Shown: positions 7,995-15,533, numbered from the stretch's first letter. The stretch: DNA of 19,119 bases from an uncultured Candidatus Methylacidiphilales bacterium (GCA_937928665.1 CALFVM010000211.1:1-19119); one strand, 5' to 3'. Numbers and translations: made by a program. The notes: generated from the sequence alone by a model not told the origin.

Positions 7995-10900
7995 TTACGG
8001 GCTGAGGAGTTCGACTCGGACTCGCAAGAACCGGCGGCTCGAGGTGTTGATGGAAGCCGAATCAGTGAACTTCACCAGCTCAAGACCTTCGCCATCAGGA
8101 TCAGCGATGGGGATTGGTTGTCCCGGAAGGGTGGTCCACTCGTTCAGATCGTTGCTTCCTTGCACCTCATAGATCAGTTCGCCCGAGCCGGACCGGCGAC
8201 GGAAAGTGATCTCGAGATGTCCGCTGGTAGCCAAGCCGACCATGACCAGAGCGCGTTCGAGGGTGTTTGGGTCTCCGCCCAGAGCAAACTCGAGCAGGTT
8301 ACGATGACCATCCCCGTCGGGATCAGCATTGGGCCCGCTGATCTGTTCGTCGAAAAGATCATCCGGAAAATGCAGCTCCCGCCATGCTTCAAAGGTCAGG
8401 GCATCCGTCCGCGTCGTTTGATGCGCCAGGGGCAGGCTGGTATCATCATCATTGAAAGCCAGCACCCGCCAGTGATAGTTCCGATAAGGTTGGAGTCCGG
8501 TGAAGGTCAGGTTCTGCTGGTTGGGATCGTTGAGGACGATGCCGGTGGTTTGCTCGGTGCCGTCGGTGCCGAGGAAAAGCCCGGTGAAGAAATCGGCCAC
8601 ATTGCGCACGAGCTGCACGATGAAGCCGCTGATGGCGCGGCCAATGACGGCCGGTTGCCATGCGATGGTGAACCCTCCGGCGTTGAGGTCAAAGGCGGGC
8701 TGAAGGAACGGGGCGTCGGGCGCTTTTGTGTTGGCGATGACCTGGTGGTTGTCGAGGAAAAGCGAGCCGCTCTGGTTTTTCTCTCCACTGAGTAGGAACC
8801 CGGCAAAGATCGAGGTGTCGTTGGCAAAAGCCGCGTTGGTGAAGGTGGTGGCTGGGCCGCTGAGGAGCGTGGCGACTTTGGCAGAGCCGTCTGCGCCCCA
8901 GTCCTCCACCGCAAAGGTTACCTCGTATTGGCTGGCACTCTTGCGCACAAGCTGCACGACCAGCTTCAGCCAGTGGGCGAATTCCGCCGGATCTTGTTGG
9001 TTCGATTTGCTGCCGGTGGTGTCGTTGAATCCTCCGCCGACTTTCGGAGCGGTGCTGTAAGCTTGGGCTTCGATTTGCCACTCCGCGTTATTGGTGCCGG
9101 GCTGGTGTTCCAAGCGGAAGCGGGCACCGATCCCAGTGCGGTCTTTGTGGAAGAAGTCTTTGAGCGTAAAGCCGGGCTGGCTGTCGGCGACGAAGCCGAG
9201 GCGAAGATCGGCGCGGTCTTTACCGGAGAGGATGGCTCCGACTTGCGCGGGATGGAGGAAGAGGGAAGTGACCCAATACCCGGTAGAGCGAGCGTCGTAG
9301 GCCTGCGGGCGCAGGGCGACGATGAGCTGGTCGTTATTTGTGCCGGGGCGGGTGAACTTGACCACGCCGGGTTGTGGCCCCACCCCGCCGCTGGGCAGCC
9401 GGGTGAGATGGGCGTTTTCGGTGAAGAGCAGGTAGTCCTCGAGTTCTTCCTGGGTGTCGAAGGGCACCAGCTCATTGACCTGCACCACGTTGACCGTGAA
9501 GGTGCGGCTGGTAGTGGCGTTGTTGCCCGCGCCGTCGTTGGCGGTGACGGTAATGGTGGCGGACCCGGTGGTGTCAAAGGCGGGGGTGAAGAGGAGTTGG
9601 CCGGTGCTCTGCGGCGCATTGTAAATGACCTGCAGATTTTGCAGCAGTGCCGGATTGCTGGTGGTGGCGGAGAAGGTCACGGTTTGATCGAGCTCGCCGC
9701 CATCGGTGATGCCTTTGAGCGTGACGGTTTGTTCCCCGGCATCCTTTACCAGCACGAGGTCGGCGATCGGATCGAGGGTGGGCGGAGCGTTGATGCCTGT
9801 CGCCAGCGTGGTGAAGGAGACGACGTTGGAGGCGTCGCTTTCGCCAATGGCGTTGGCGCCGCGCACCCGCATGAAGTAGGCGGTGGCCGCCTGCAGGCCG
9901 GTGATTTGCAAGGTGTCGGCGTTCGGGTTGTTGACCGGGATGCCGCTGCTCTGGCCGGGGGTGCCGTTGGCGGAAAGGAAAGAATTGGGTGAGAAGGTTT
10001 CATCCGCACTCAATTCAACCACGTAGGAAAAGGGCACAGCTCCCTCTTCCGCCCGCTGCCAGCGTAGCAGCGCATTCTGCGCGGTGACATTCGTCACGGG
10101 GAGCGCGGTGGGAGCTTCCGGCTCAGTGTAGAGCACCTCCACTTTGTGACTGTCCACGTAGAGCCCGCGGTTGGGCAGGTTTTTCTCCGTGGAGAGGACA
10201 AAGCCAGCATAGACCTCGGGCGCGGTCAGAAACCCGGGGTTGGTCACGGTCACGCTGTCCTGCACTACGAGCACGGGTGGCTCGGTTCCATCGGCTCCGA
10301 GGTCGTGGAGCTGATAGACCAAGAGCATTTCCGACGTGCTCCGCGGCACGAGTTCCAAGGTCAGCCGCAGCCAATGCTGGTAGAGCGAAATGTCGCCAGC
10401 CACGCCCAGATCGGAGGTCTGGCCGGAGGTCGAATTGCCAATGAAGTTGCGGATGCGAGTGCGGATTTCGTGGATGCGATTGTTGGCCGGTTCGTGGCGG
10501 AACTGGAGGCGAACGGCAGCGGCGCGGCTGGTCGCACCTCCCTTGGAAAAGAAGTCCTTCGCTGTGGCATCGAAGGGCTGGATTTGATTGCGGAATCCGA
10601 TTACCACTTCGGCCTGATGTTTGTTCGATCCTGCGGGGTCTTGGGCCAATTCGCGCCCGTTGATAAGCACCGATTGGCGCATCAGGCTGGGCAGCGGATT
10701 CATGAAATACGGCTGGTTGCGGAGAAAGACCGCGCCGTTGTCGTTGGAACCGACGCCCCGATAGTAGAGCCCGCCGGTGGGCGGATTGCCGACCCCGCCT
10801 TCCTCATCAAAAATCAGGAGGGCGTTTTGGGTATTGGGCAGCGTGAATTCTGCCTGGATCGAGGTTTCATCGCCAAAATCGACCTGCACCGGTGGGGTGC

Positions 10901-12413
10901 GTGTGATGACGGTGAAGGTCTGCGTGATGGTGTTGTTCTGCGCTTGCCCATCGTCCACTGTCACCGTGATGGTTGCGGAGCCTTCGCCCCCGGCCGGAGT
11001 GAGGGTGAGCAGTCCGGTGGGGTTAGGGCTGGTGTAGGTGACAGCGGGGTGAGGAATGACAGCAGGATTGGACGATGTAGCCGTCACCGTCAGTGTCTGG
11101 CCGGTGTCGCCGACTCCGGCTGTAATGCCGCTAAGTTGGACTGTCACACCGGGCTGGTTGGGCCAAAGTGGTCCAACGTTGGCGATGGCATCCAGCGTGG
11201 GCGGGGCGTTGACGTATTCGGCTTGTGTCTGAAAGGAGATAACATTGGAGGGGCCGCTGGTGCCGCCACCGTTCGTGGCCCGGACGCGATAAAGATATTG
11301 GGTGCTTTCCTGCAATCCGGAGAAAACCACTTGTGTTGCGCCCGGGTTGGGCACAATCACACCGGCCGCCTGACCCGTTGTGCCGTCGGCGGCCACAAAG
11401 GTGTTGGGAGCGAAGTTGTCGGTTGCTTTCGTCACTTCGACGATGAAGCCGGTGGTCGCGGCACCGCCGGAAGCCTTTTCCCAATGGGTCACGACGGATT
11501 GAGCGCCTACGTCCGAGGCGGCTAAGGCCGTGGGAGCGTCCGGAGCGACGGCCTGCGTGGCGACGGCGTAATTGTCGAGGTGAAAGATTTTGTGGTTGGC
11601 CGCCTTTTTTTCTACCTCCGCACTAAAGGCGGCATGGACGGTGGAGTAGCTGGCAAAGGCCGCATTGGTCACGGTCAGTGAGTCGCTATGCACCAGCGTG
11701 CCTGGCTGGGTTGTGCCGTCCGACCCGACGTCGTAAAGGGTGCCGGAAAGCAGGAATTGGTTCGCGCCCAGGAACTCAACGCGGAAATCGAGCCGATACC
11801 AGGTGGCCAACGTGTCGTAAGGCCCCGGAAAAGGAACAGAGGCTTCGAGTTGAGGGCTCCTTTCATCCTGATCCCAGGCCGGGATTGAGGTGAGGCGAAA
11901 ACGGAGCCGGGCTTGTTTGCCAGTGTCGTGTTCCACCTGTAAATCGGCTTCGGCAAACATTTGGGCCCGAAAGGTGGTGGAGTTGTTCGTGTTCTTCTTA
12001 TCGAAGAACTTGACTGGATTGGTCAGGTTGTTGGTTCCGCTGAAGCCGAGCGCAACTTTGAGCTTCTCTTTTTCCTTTGATGAGAAAGGTGCCGGGTTCC
12101 CCCCAAGGCTCTTCGTGTCGAAGACGATGGAGCTGGTCCATACGTTGGTGCCGCCGGTGGCATCGAATGTGGTTGCAGAATAGACCGCAGCCAGGCCCGC
12201 ATCCGAGTTGGCGGTGTTCTGGAGCCGGATGGCACCCGAGCCGTTCACTCCTGACGCCGGGGCGTGGGTGACTTGAACTGGGGCGGATTTGGCGTGGGTG
12301 AAATGCGTGTTCAGGTCGCCGGGGTTATTGAAATCGACAGTTGCAGCGGACGCAAAGGTTGCGCCCATGCAAATCAGACCGTATCTCAAAATAAATGCGT
12401 ATGATTGTTTCAT
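7995..12413 (-). CDS. Giant secreted protein with three ConA-like/fibronectin III modules
   Basis: A 1472-residue exported protein. The signal peptide is 'MKQSYAFILRYGLICMGATF' followed by ASA (residues 21-23), with cleavage expected after A23. Three similar modules follow. Each begins with a lectin/LamG-like beta-sandwich (about 24-287, 505-762 and 980-1230), marked near its end by 'YDVGSDG', 'HDLGADG' or 'EDWGADG'. Each sandwich is followed by a fibronectin type III domain (about 288-396, 762-874 and 1231-1337; 'APDAPTAL', 'EPEAPTAL', 'APDAPFLQ'). The first two modules add a cadherin/Ig-like domain ('NAPPTLDAI', 'NAPPTLDPI'). The last ~135 residues carry 'DPDGDGHRNLLEFALGGDP' and end 'RRFLRVRVELLSP'. 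No catalytic motif, LPXTG or PEP-CTERM anchor is seen. Architecture suggests a surface or extracellular binding protein, possibly for polysaccharide. It is the likely client of the D-B-C-A cassette that starts 4 bases downstream; both roles are inferred. Confidence 0.85.
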   Translation of the reverse strand: MKQSYAFILRYGLICMGATFASAATVDFNNPGDLNTHFTHAKSAPVQVTHAPASGVNGSGAIRLQNTANSDAGLAAVYSATTFDATGGTNVWTSSIVFDTKSLGGNPAPFSSKEKEKLKVALGFSGTNNLTNPVKFFDKKNTNNSTTFRAQMFAEADLQVEHDTGKQARLRFRLTSIPAWDQDERSPQLEASVPFPGPYDTLATWYRLDFRVEFLGANQFLLSGTLYDVGSDGTTQPGTLVHSDSLTVTNAAFASYSTVHAAFSAEVEKKAANHKIFHLDNYAVATQAVAPDAPTALAASDVGAQSVVTHWEKASGGAATTGFIVEVTKATDNFAPNTFVAADGTTGQAAGVIVPNPGATQVVFSGLQESTQYLYRVRATNGGGTSGPSNVISFQTQAEYVNAPPTLDAIANVGPLWPNQPGVTVQLSGITAGVGDTGQTLTVTATSSNPAVIPHPAVTYTSPNPTGLLTLTPAGGEGSATITVTVDDGQAQNNTITQTFTVITRTPPVQVDFGDETSIQAEFTLPNTQNALLIFDEEGGVGNPPTGGLYYRGVGSNDNGAVFLRNQPYFMNPLPSLMRQSVLINGRELAQDPAGSNKHQAEVVIGFRNQIQPFDATAKDFFSKGGATSRAAAVRLQFRHEPANNRIHEIRTRIRNFIGNSTSGQTSDLGVAGDISLYQHWLRLTLELVPRSTSEMLLVYQLHDLGADGTEPPVLVVQDSVTVTNPGFLTAPEVYAGFVLSTEKNLPNRGLYVDSHKVEVLYTEPEAPTALPVTNVTAQNALLRWQRAEEGAVPFSYVVELSADETFSPNSFLSANGTPGQSSGIPVNNPNADTLQITGLQAATAYFMRVRGANAIGESDASNVVSFTTLATGINAPPTLDPIADLVLVKDAGEQTVTLKGITDGGELDQTVTFSATTSNPALLQNLQVIYNAPQSTGQLLFTPAFDTTGSATITVTANDGAGNNATTSRTFTVNVVQVNELVPFDTQEELEDYLLFTENAHLTRLPSGGVGPQPGVVKFTRPGTNNDQLIVALRPQAYDARSTGYWVTSLFLHPAQVGAILSGKDRADLRLGFVADSQPGFTLKDFFHKDRTGIGARFRLEHQPGTNNAEWQIEAQAYSTAPKVGGGFNDTTGSKSNQQDPAEFAHWLKLVVQLVRKSASQYEVTFAVEDWGADGSAKVATLLSGPATTFTNAAFANDTSIFAGFLLSGEKNQSGSLFLDNHQVIANTKAPDAPFLQPAFDLNAGGFTIAWQPAVIGRAISGFIVQLVRNVADFFTGLFLGTDGTEQTTGIVLNDPNQQNLTFTGLQPYRNYHWRVLAFNDDDTSLPLAHQTTRTDALTFEAWRELHFPDDLFDEQISGPNADPDGDGHRNLLEFALGGDPNTLERALVMVGLATSGHLEITFRRRSGSGELIYEVQGSNDLNEWTTLPGQPIPIADPDGEGLELVKFTDSASINTSSRRFLRVRVELLSP
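8395..12345 (-). repeat. Protein-level threefold tandem repeat within the giant secreted protein
   Basis: Three units of roughly 360-480 residues repeat the order beta-sandwich, fibronectin III, then Ig-like (the third unit lacks the Ig-like domain). Unit boundaries lie near residues 24, 505, 980 and 1337. The copies are clearly diverged in residues and I see no long identical DNA stretches, so this is old domain duplication, not a recent DNA repeat. Confidence 0.7.
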
Positions 12414-12423
12414 CGGTGGTGGA

Positions 12424-14304
12424 CTAATAAACGTCGCGCTGGTAGCGACCGTTTCGCGTTAGGGTTTCGAGGTAGTCGGCTGACTCTTCCGGAGATAGTC
12501 GGCCTCTAGTCTGGATGATACGCCGCAAGGCTTCATCCACGTCCTTGGCCATGCGGGAGGCATCGCCGCAGACGTAAAAATGGGCACCTTCCTCCAGCCA
12601 CGCCCAAAGCTCGGCCGCGTGCTCCTCCATGCGTTGCTGGACGTAGATTTTATTGGATTGATCGCGGGAGAACGCGGTCGTCAGCCGCGTGAGCGTGCCA
12701 CGGCGCAGATGCTCTTCCAGTTCCTCGCGGTAAAGAAAATCAGTGGCGGAGCGTTGCTCGCCAAAAAACAGCCAAGACTTTCCCAAAGCACCCACTTCGC
12801 GGCGTTCCTGAAGAAAAGCGCGGAAGGGTGCCACCCCCGTGCCGGGGCCGACCATGATGATCGGGTCGGCGGAATCGAACGGCAAGCGGAAGTGCTCCGC
12901 TTTTTGTAGATAGACCATTACGGGTGTCGGCCCGACGACTCGATCGGCCAGGAAGGTGGAGCAAACCCCTTTGCGTTCACGTCCCCCGGCGGTGTAGCGC
13001 AAGGTGGCAACGGTGAGATGAACTTGCCCTGGGTGTGCCTTGTGGCTGGACGAGATCGAGTAGAGACGCGGTTGCAGCGGCTGCAAACATTCCACAAAGT
13101 CGGCCGGGCCGGGGATTTGCCCCCGATGTTTTAGAAGCAAATCGAGCACGTCGCAACCGACGAGCGAGGGGTCGTCAAGGCCCCCATTCAGCCGATGCGC
13201 CAGCGGTGCCGGGATGCGGGTAATCTCGTAGCTGGTCGTGAGTGCCCTGCGTAGGCTCGTCTCGGAGCGTCCATCGGCAGTGGGCACCGACTCATTCCCA
13301 GAGAAGCGCCCGGCCTCCAGAATAGATTCCACCAGGGTATGGCAGTTGGCCGGCTGCACGGCCAGGACATCGCCAGGCTCGTAGTCCAACCCGGAGCCGG
13401 TCAGGTCGATGGCAAAATGCCGGGTTTCTTTTTCGGAATGGGGGCGGGAAAGCCGCACATTCTCCAAGAGCCTGGCCGGAAAGGGATTGGTGCGATGGAA
13501 CGGGCCGCTTGGTTCAGCAGGCACGGCTGGTGCGGCCGGCATGATCAAGGCAATGTTGCCTTCAGCGGCAGGTTCTAACGGCTTCCACAGTGCCACCAGA
13601 GCATCGATCCACCTTGCCGATGGCTCCGCAAAGTCCAGATCGCAGTCAACTCGTGGCAGCACCCGCTTCGCTCCCAATTCCTCCAGCCTTTTGTCTAAAT
13701 TCTTAGCCGCTTGGCAGAATTTTTCGTAGGAAGAATCACCCAGCCCCAAGACCGCAAACTCGACCAAATCGAGCTGGCGGGCTTTAGCGGAGCAGAGGGA
13801 TTTCCAGAAAGCCTGGGCGTCGTCCGGCATCTGACCCTCGCCATAGGTGCTGGTTATGGCGGCCACCCGGGTCTCGCGGGAGAGGTCGAGGAAGCCGTAT
13901 TCGGAGAAATTGGCGACGCGCACCGGCACCCCAGCGGTGGCGAGCCGTCGCCCGAGCTTGTGGGCCACGCTTTCCGAGTTGCCCGTCTGTGTGCCAAAGA
14001 GAATCAGTACCCGCCCGTCAGTGTCTTCGATCTGCTCCGCCCGGTGCTTTTTTACTTTCCGATGCAAGATGTACCCGGAGACCACCAGCCAAAGCAAAAA
14101 GAGCCCCTGACTATCAATCCAGATCCACCGCCATTCCCCAGGCAGGAATTTGCCCTTATGCACATCGATTAAAAAGTTTCCCACCGAGCCCCAGTTTTTG
14201 TGAGCGATCGGGAAGCACGAGAGCGCGATGATCCCCAGCGTTACCACCGACACGATGCCGATGAACGCGTGGGATCGGCGATTCAATGAGGCCCAAGGGA
14301 TCAT
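12424..14304 (-). CDS. Membrane-anchored CysJ-like NADPH flavoprotein reductase
   Basis: A 626-residue diflavin reductase. Residues 1-90 form a membrane anchor with two hydrophobic segments (about 13-30 and 66-80) around 'FLIDVHKGKF', resembling the PepSY-associated TM family. A flavodoxin domain follows with the FMN loops 'FGTQTGNS' (103-110) and 'TSTYGEGQMPDD' (151-162). The ferredoxin-reductase part shows 'RLYSISSS' (413-420) for FAD, 'GVCSTFL' (446-452), and NADPH-binding 'GPGTGVAPFRAFLQER' (486-501) and 'YVCGD' (577-581). The C-terminus 'GRYQRDVY' is the classic CysJ ending. Electrons should pass from NADPH through FAD and FMN at the cytoplasmic face. The acceptor may be across the membrane, possibly via heme held by His12, His49 or other anchor histidines. 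No sulfite reductase hemoprotein lies nearby, so assimilatory sulfite reduction is not supported. Opposite feoAB, a ferric or ferri-chelate reductase role is a reasonable inference. The stop lies 10 bases before the next gene. Confidence 0.85.
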   Translation of the reverse strand: MIPWASLNRRSHAFIGIVSVVTLGIIALSCFPIAHKNWGSVGNFLIDVHKGKFLPGEWRWIWIDSQGLFLLWLVVSGYILHRKVKKHRAEQIEDTDGRVLILFGTQTGNSESVAHKLGRRLATAGVPVRVANFSEYGFLDLSRETRVAAITSTYGEGQMPDDAQAFWKSLCSAKARQLDLVEFAVLGLGDSSYEKFCQAAKNLDKRLEELGAKRVLPRVDCDLDFAEPSARWIDALVALWKPLEPAAEGNIALIMPAAPAVPAEPSGPFHRTNPFPARLLENVRLSRPHSEKETRHFAIDLTGSGLDYEPGDVLAVQPANCHTLVESILEAGRFSGNESVPTADGRSETSLRRALTTSYEITRIPAPLAHRLNGGLDDPSLVGCDVLDLLLKHRGQIPGPADFVECLQPLQPRLYSISSSHKAHPGQVHLTVATLRYTAGGRERKGVCSTFLADRVVGPTPVMVYLQKAEHFRLPFDSADPIIMVGPGTGVAPFRAFLQERREVGALGKSWLFFGEQRSATDFLYREELEEHLRRGTLTRLTTAFSRDQSNKIYVQQRMEEHAAELWAWLEEGAHFYVCGDASRMAKDVDEALRRIIQTRGRLSPEESADYLETLTRNGRYQRDVY

Positions 14305-14310
14305 CGCAAT

Positions 14311-14333
14311 GTTCGAACGTGTGGTGTCACCAC
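14311..14333. promoter_or_regulatory. Paired palindromes just upstream of the reductase gene
   Basis: The 42-base gap between the reductase start (14304) and the preceding gene's stop holds two perfect palindromes side by side. They are GTTCGAAC (14311-14318) and GTGGTG-T-CACCAC (14321-14333). They lie 7 to 29 bases before the start codon. They could form an operator or an RNA hairpin hiding the start region. I cannot assign a regulator. Confidence 0.3.
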
Positions 14334-14346
14334 CGACCCCTTCGGT

Positions 14347-14973
14347 TTACGGCTTCGACGGAAGAGCCGTCACCTCGACCGCCTGCCAGCTTTTACCTCC
14401 GTCCTTGCTTTGGAGCAGGCCACTTTTCTTTCCTGCGAAAAAGAGGGTGCCGTCAGCATTAACCGCCACCGCTTCCCCTTCCTGATCGTGTAACTGCGAC
14501 CAGTGTTTCTCATCAAAGCGGTGCAAACCCGACTTCGACGCAACAAAAATCACCCCCTCGGGCGTGCTGGCCATTCCCTTAACTCCCTCTCCCGGGAATC
14601 CCTCGATGGATGCTAACCGCCCCTCCCGCCAAACCAGCAGCAAATGCTTACCGCCGACGATGAGGCGGCCGTCCCTCGTGGCGTGCAGGCTGCGGATTTC
14701 CAATCGCTCGTTCTTTTCTTCTTGATGGTAGTTCTTGGCCTTCTCCTTACCGTCTCCCTCTTTCATTTTCGCGTTGGCGTTTTTGGTTTCCTCGGCTTTT
14801 CCGACCTGAATTTTCCCCTTCTCATTCACCGTGGGTCCATGGTGCTGACCAAAAATAGGGGGAAGGAAGGCAATACCGACAAAGGCAAGAGCCGCAATCA
14901 CGGCGGGAATGGCTTTGGTTTGGCCAGAAAGAAAGGCGACGATAGGTTTCATCGACGGGACTTTGTATCTCAT
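14347..14973 (-). CDS. Exported or membrane-anchored protein with propeller-like repeats, function unknown
   Basis: A protein of about 208 residues that I cannot assign to a named family. The N-terminal hydrophobic segment 'AIPAVIAALAFVGIAFLPPI', preceded by Lys, is a signal peptide or single anchor. A 'GQHHGP' motif and a strongly charged linker rich in Lys and Glu (about 40-75 after the start) follow. The C-terminal ~120 residues show about three short beta-propeller-like repeats: 'DGRLIVGGKHLLLVW', 'EGVIFVASKSGLHRFD' and 'DGTLFFAGKKSGLLQSKDG', the last with an Asp-box-like 'SKDGGKSW'. Three blades are too few for a closed propeller, so it may be a fragment or a partner-binding half. The ATG at 14973 is chosen because GAGAG lies 6 bases before it; ATGs at 14979 and 14952 are also possible. 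It precedes the reductase by 42 bases on the same strand and probably works with it outside the cytoplasm. Confidence 0.7.
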   Translation of the reverse strand: MRYKVPSMKPIVAFLSGQTKAIPAVIAALAFVGIAFLPPIFGQHHGPTVNEKGKIQVGKAEETKNANAKMKEGDGKEKAKNYHQEEKNERLEIRSLHATRDGRLIVGGKHLLLVWREGRLASIEGFPGEGVKGMASTPEGVIFVASKSGLHRFDEKHWSQLHDQEGEAVAVNADGTLFFAGKKSGLLQSKDGGKSWQAVEVTALPSKP

Positions 14974-14985
14974 TCGCATCTCTCG

Positions 14986-15004
14986 TCAATCTTAATGCGA
15001 TTGA
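14986..15004. promoter_or_regulatory. 19-bp inverted repeat in the divergent feo/reductase region
   Basis: TCAATC-TTAATGC-GATTGA is a perfect 6-bp inverted repeat with a 7-base AT-rich centre. It sits 12 to 31 bases upstream of the minus-strand gene starting at 14973, in the region between the two divergent transcription units. The 19-bp size suits a dimeric repressor, but its bases do not match the Fur consensus well. Operator function is a guess. Confidence 0.35.
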
Positions 15005-15133
15005 GTCTTTATCTTTTTAAAAGCCCCCCAACGCAAAACGTGTTCCCCGAAACCACTCGCTCCTTTCCATACCTCTCAACTCCTTCGCCGAAGAAGATGC
15101 CCATCCAGCTTTCTCCCAGCGATTTATCGACAA

Positions 15134-15139
15134 TACAAT
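15134..15139 (+). promoter_or_regulatory. Candidate -10 element for feoAB
   Basis: TACAAT differs from the TATAAT consensus at one base and lies in an AT-rich patch (15121-15140) upstream of feoA. The hexamer 17 bases before it (TTCTCC) is a poor -35. Transcription would start near 15146, giving a leader of about 90 bases if translation starts at 15237, or nearly none if it starts at the ATG at 15150. Confidence 0.3.
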
Positions 15140-15236
15140 AGCTGCAACCATGGAACCAGACCAGCAAGGCGCGGACCGCGTGGGACTTAAAAAAAGGATT
15201 GCATTTGATTATGAGTTGCAGTTTCATCTAATTGCC

Positions 15237-15533
15237 ATGGCCGAGCTCCCTCTCCAAAGCGGTGCCCTTTCCTTTATCACGCTTGACCGTCTCCCTCTCT
15301 CGTCGTGGGGCCGGATCAAAGAAATTGATGGCGAACCAACCGCCGTGACCCGACTGCACGCCCTCGGCCTTTTGCCTGGACAACTGGTCCAACAACGTCA
15401 TCGGGCTTTGCTGGGCGAGCCCATCGCCTTTGAAGTGGCCGGTCAGAAGATTGCCCTGCGCAACCAAGAGGCCCGGATGGTGCTCGTCGAAAGGATTGTT
15501 CCTTCTGGGCACCAAAGCGGCGACCCCTCATGA
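15237..15533 (+). CDS. feoA: Ferrous iron transport protein A (FeoA)
   Basis: A 98-residue protein with one FeoA (SH3-like) domain. Family landmarks are 'LSSWGRIKEIDG' near the N-terminus, the central 'RLHALGLLPGQLV', and the C-terminal strands 'IAFEVAGQKIALRNQEARMVLVE'. FeoA is a small cytoplasmic protein needed for ferrous iron uptake by FeoB, and it may modulate the FeoB GTPase. The ATG at 15237 gives near-normal family length. The same frame stays open back to an ATG at 15150, which would add 29 residues not seen in typical FeoA. Neither start has a good Shine-Dalgarno. The stop TGA overlaps the feoB ATG (ATGA), so the two are co-translated. Family assignment is secure, the start is not. 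Confidence 0.87.
   Translation: MAELPLQSGALSFITLDRLPLSSWGRIKEIDGEPTAVTRLHALGLLPGQLVQQRHRALLGEPIAFEVAGQKIALRNQEARMVLVERIVPSGHQSGDPS

Noticed and set aside
8928..11525. Two long plus-strand open frames (8928-9992 and 10146-11525) opposite the giant secreted protein
   Set aside because: They are Gly/Val/Asp/His-rich mirror images of a repetitive beta-sheet gene. The minus strand has the signal peptide, FN3 repeats and operon spacing.
8395..12345. Possible CRISPR array or recent DNA tandem repeats suggested by the repeating text
   Set aside because: Similarity is between protein domains of 100-260 residues, not short identical DNA repeats with spacers.
12424..14304. Assignment of the reductase as cysJ of assimilatory sulfite reductase
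   Set aside because: No cysI hemoprotein or other sulfur gene is present, and the N-terminal membrane anchor is not found in classical CysJ.
14986..15004. Calling the 19-bp dyad a Fur box
   Set aside because: Aligned with the GATAATGATAATCATTATC consensus it agrees at only a few positions.
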